The notes below the pieces were generated by a model. That model was given only the letters and a program-made list of their open reading frames with translations, was not told the origin of the DNA and did not search any database. The position numbers and the translations under genes were made by a program. From contig JANORP010000005.1 of the NCBI GenBank assembly GCA_031415375.1, forward strand, positions 20,242 to 84,241: a DNA stretch of 64,000 nt, written 5' to 3'. Origin of the DNA: JADKCL01 sp031415375 (GTDB lineage Bacteria; Bacteroidota; Bacteroidia; J057; JADKCL01). This document shows positions 62,101-64,000 of this stretch, piece after piece (the first letter of the stretch is position 1; each line of letters starts with the position of its first letter).

Positions 62101-62720
62101 AAGGGTTTCCTTGCAAAAAACCTGCAAACCCAAGCCTGACCTTGGTGGTATTTTCCCTCCGCCAAGGCGACCTCCCCCTCCAACAACTCCACGATCTCAT
62201 AGTTGGGAAAGAGGTTGCGTATTTCTTCCAAGTCAAAGAGGAAATCAACATCCTTGGGCCCACCAGATCCATAGCTGGTCTGATAAGCGATCTGCCGCTT
62301 GCCAAAGCACTCCAAAATTACATAGCCCCCAGGCCTAAGGGCCTCCGCGAGCTTAGGAAACAGGGTTGCGCGCACCGCCGTGGGAAAATGGGTGTAGCAA
62401 AACACGATGACATCTATGCTTGCTGGACGATATAGCACCTCGGCCGCATCTGCGACGACATAAGTAATGCGCCGCCCGATATCGGCTGCGAGGCGATCAG
62501 CTTTGTTTTTGCCTTCGACGCTGATGTCAAATGCCTCCACAGTCCAGCCGCGACTCGCCGCAAAGGCTGCATTGCGCCCCTCCCCTTCTGCAGGGAATAA
62601 GATCTTTCCAGGAACCATTGGACTGAGCTTGTCCCTAAAATAGACATTGGGGGCCGTGCCATAAGCCCACTCCGGCGAGCCATAGCGTTCATCCCACATC
62701 GCCTGTTGTGATTTTTCCAT
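62097..62720 (-). CDS. SAM-dependent methyltransferase, TPMT/TehB-like
   Basis: 207-residue class I methyltransferase. The pattern MWDERYGSPEWAYGTAPNVY at the start and ILFPAEGEGRNAAFAASRGW (motif I) are typical of the thiopurine/TehB-like group of small-molecule methyltransferases. IDVIVFCYTHFPTAVRATLF and LRPGGYVILECFGKRQIAYQ follow. The substrate is not readable. First gene of a two-gene unit with the membrane protein downstream. Located in the cytoplasm. Confidence 0.87.
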   Translation of the reverse strand: MEKSQQAMWDERYGSPEWAYGTAPNVYFRDKLSPMVPGKILFPAEGEGRNAAFAASRGWTVEAFDISVEGKNKADRLAADIGRRITYVVADAAEVLYRPASIDVIVFCYTHFPTAVRATLFPKLAEALRPGGYVILECFGKRQIAYQTSYGSGGPKDVDFLFDLEEIRNLFPNYEIVELLEGEVALAEGKYHQGQAWVCRFFARKPL

Positions 62721-62808
62721 AACAACTTTAACAATAAATCTCGGCCAAAGTCGGGAAATTCTAGGGAATTTTAGACAAGCCTATGTTTTAAACTAAATCC
62801 GATCCTTT

Positions 62809-63828
62809 ATGAAACACACTAGAATTCTGATTGTCACAACACTGCTCATGGGATTGCTTGTCGGTTGCGGCGCACGATCTGAAAGCGATTCCAAGAGTTT
62901 CTCTGCCGACGCGCCGATGTCATCGCCTACAAGCGCATCGGCTGGCTACGCCAATGAAAGCGCTGCGACCGAAGAGATGGGGGGAGACCGCAACGAAATG
63001 GCCCAAATGGATAGCATCGGGAATATCGACGACGTCTCCAGCATCATGTCATCAAGCGCGGCCAAAGGTGGCCCGCTCAATGACACGGTCAACAAGTTCA
63101 TCCGCACCGCAGATGTGCGGTTTCGTGTGCAGAATGTGCGGAATGCGACCTTTGCGATCGAGAAAATCACAGCACACTACGATGGCTACGTCGCGCACAC
63201 GGGACTGGAAAGTACCATCAACAACGAATTGCGCACCAAGGTGAGCGATGACAGCACGCTCATCACGACTTATTATACTGTGAGCAACAATATGGTGCTG
63301 CGCGTACCTGTGGAGCACCTCGACAGCACCCTGCGCACCATGGGCGCACTTGTAAAATACCTCGATTACCGCCGCATCCATGCAGAAAATGCGACCCTGA
63401 TGATCTTGCGTGAACGCCTAGCGGCACGCCGCATCAACCGCAGCACGGCACGCTTGGAAGATGCCGTCGATGAAACCAATGCCAAGTTGCGTGACCGAGC
63501 CACCATCGAGGAGGCACTCTACAACAAGCAGACCATGGCCGATGAATCCCTGATCCGCACGCTGGAACTCAAAGATCAGATCAACCTGAGCACGATCACC
63601 CTCCAAATCTACCAACGCCAGGAATGGACCCGCGAGATGGTCGCCAATGAAAAGGATATCAGTGCCTACAAGCCAGGCTTCCTCCACGAGATCGGCCAAT
63701 CCTTGCATACCGGCTGGGAAGTCTTGAAGGGCTTGATCCTCATTATCGTGACTGCATGGCCGCTGGTGCTGATCGTACTGGGCGTATTCGGGATCGTGGT
63801 GCTCGTGGGCAGGCGGTCACGTAAGTAA
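62809..63828 (+). CDS. DUF4349 lipoprotein
   Basis: 339-residue lipoprotein with lipobox LLVGCG and an acidic, Ser-rich linker (about 25-90). The DUF4349 domain follows: FIRTADVRFRVQNVRNATFA, NNMVLRVPVEHLDSTLRTMG, and a helical arm with RSTARLEDAVDETNAKLRDR. The end has a transmembrane helix, ILIIVTAWPLVLIVLGVFGIV, and a basic tail VGRRSRK. The family's role is unknown, probably in the envelope. A TATGTTTT -7-like element lies at 62782-62789. It stands alone. Confidence 0.88.
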   Translation: MKHTRILIVTTLLMGLLVGCGARSESDSKSFSADAPMSSPTSASAGYANESAATEEMGGDRNEMAQMDSIGNIDDVSSIMSSSAAKGGPLNDTVNKFIRTADVRFRVQNVRNATFAIEKITAHYDGYVAHTGLESTINNELRTKVSDDSTLITTYYTVSNNMVLRVPVEHLDSTLRTMGALVKYLDYRRIHAENATLMILRERLAARRINRSTARLEDAVDETNAKLRDRATIEEALYNKQTMADESLIRTLELKDQINLSTITLQIYQRQEWTREMVANEKDISAYKPGFLHEIGQSLHTGWEVLKGLILIIVTAWPLVLIVLGVFGIVVLVGRRSRK

Positions 63829-63834
63829 TGTCGT

Positions 63835-63863
63835 TTGCAGGCGGTAGGTGCTGCCGTCTGCAA
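63835..63863 (+). terminator. Hairpin after the DUF4349 gene
   Basis: TTGCAGGCGG (63835-63844) pairs with CCGTCTGCAA (63854-63863), 10 bp with one G-U pair and a 9-base loop, six bases beyond the stop. No T-run follows, so it may act only as an mRNA-stabilising hairpin. Confidence 0.4.
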
Positions 63864-63878
63864 TACTAAGGATGCTAC

Positions 63879-63960
63879 CCGTTCGTCGGGCCTCACGCCT
63901 CGGCGCACACGGCCCCACAAAAGAAGGTGTAATCCGTTCGTCGGGGCGCCCCCCAACTTT
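63879..63960. repeat. GC-rich intergenic repeat with dyad at the right edge
   Basis: CCGTTCGTCGGG occurs at 63879-63890 and 63934-63945. The second copy is followed by a GC-rich dyad from GGGGC (63943) to GCCCC (63972), with CCCAA/TTGGG inside, and then CCACCCAACGG, an imperfect inverted version of the first block. The pattern resembles small repeated intergenic elements. The window ends too soon to define it. Confidence 0.4.
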
Positions 63961-64000
63961 TTGGGAGGCCCCACCCAACGGTAACCCAAAATACAAATTT

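Noticed and set aside
1..64000. tRNA, rRNA, CRISPR arrays, transposases
   Set aside because: None recognised on either strand; no regularly spaced repeats and no transposase motifs.

Overview
The window is a stretch of a Bacteroidota chromosome, probably Saprospiria-like or another free-living, moderately GC-rich lineage. Several signs agree. Many secreted proteins end in type IX secretion (T9SS) C-terminal sorting domains. Two TonB-dependent receptors carry N-terminal carboxypeptidase-regulatory-like domains. There is an S46 dipeptidyl-peptidase, a PorE-like OmpA protein, and Bacteroidota promoters of the TTG-N19-TAnnTTTG type. I see no tRNA, rRNA, CRISPR array or insertion sequence.

Left part (1-30 kb), mostly minus strand: a truncated M1 aminopeptidase, recG, a DUF2007 protein, small envelope proteins, and then four paralogue pairs. 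These are two 376-residue T9SS cargos, two ~810-residue TonB receptors, two ~260-residue T9SS cargos (split by a peroxiredoxin), and two ~630-residue T9SS cargos. Between them lie a Rieske ferredoxin translationally coupled to a CaiB-type CoA-transferase, an acyltransferase, a DUF5777 barrel with a small haem-protein-like lipoprotein, fbp with pspA and a PspA-related companion, and a lone RhuM gene.

Middle (29-50 kb): a lipoyl E2 acyltransferase, cinA, kup, exbB/exbD, a methyltransferase operon, and a two-gene operon for a 934-residue coiled-coil envelope protein and a PorE-like TPR/propeller/OmpA protein. Next comes a compact accessory locus. A Panacea-domain gene with a textbook promoter and an unusually strong Shine-Dalgarno overlaps a small partner gene that is a candidate toxin. 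An HD-Pnk-type end-healing enzyme follows 79 bp later. An S46 peptidase closes this part.

Right part (50-64 kb): a TonB plug domain without a barrel, a lone regulatory-like domain protein, a PKD lipoprotein, a nucleotide-housecleaning-like trio (MazG-like, ArsC-like, Nudix), a TPR-CHAT protein with a C-terminal membrane anchor, a membrane-bound serine beta-lactamase-like protein, a family 9 glycosyltransferase, a 58-residue GldL-like membrane protein, a methyltransferase pair and a DUF4349 lipoprotein.

Much of the coding capacity serves the outer envelope: TonB energy supply (exbB/exbD), TonB receptors, T9SS cargos and a PorE-like component. The most interesting places are the Panacea/partner/HD-Pnk locus, the run of paralogue pairs, and the PspA companion gene. 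All statements rest on reading the sequence and on family knowledge; no database search was run.
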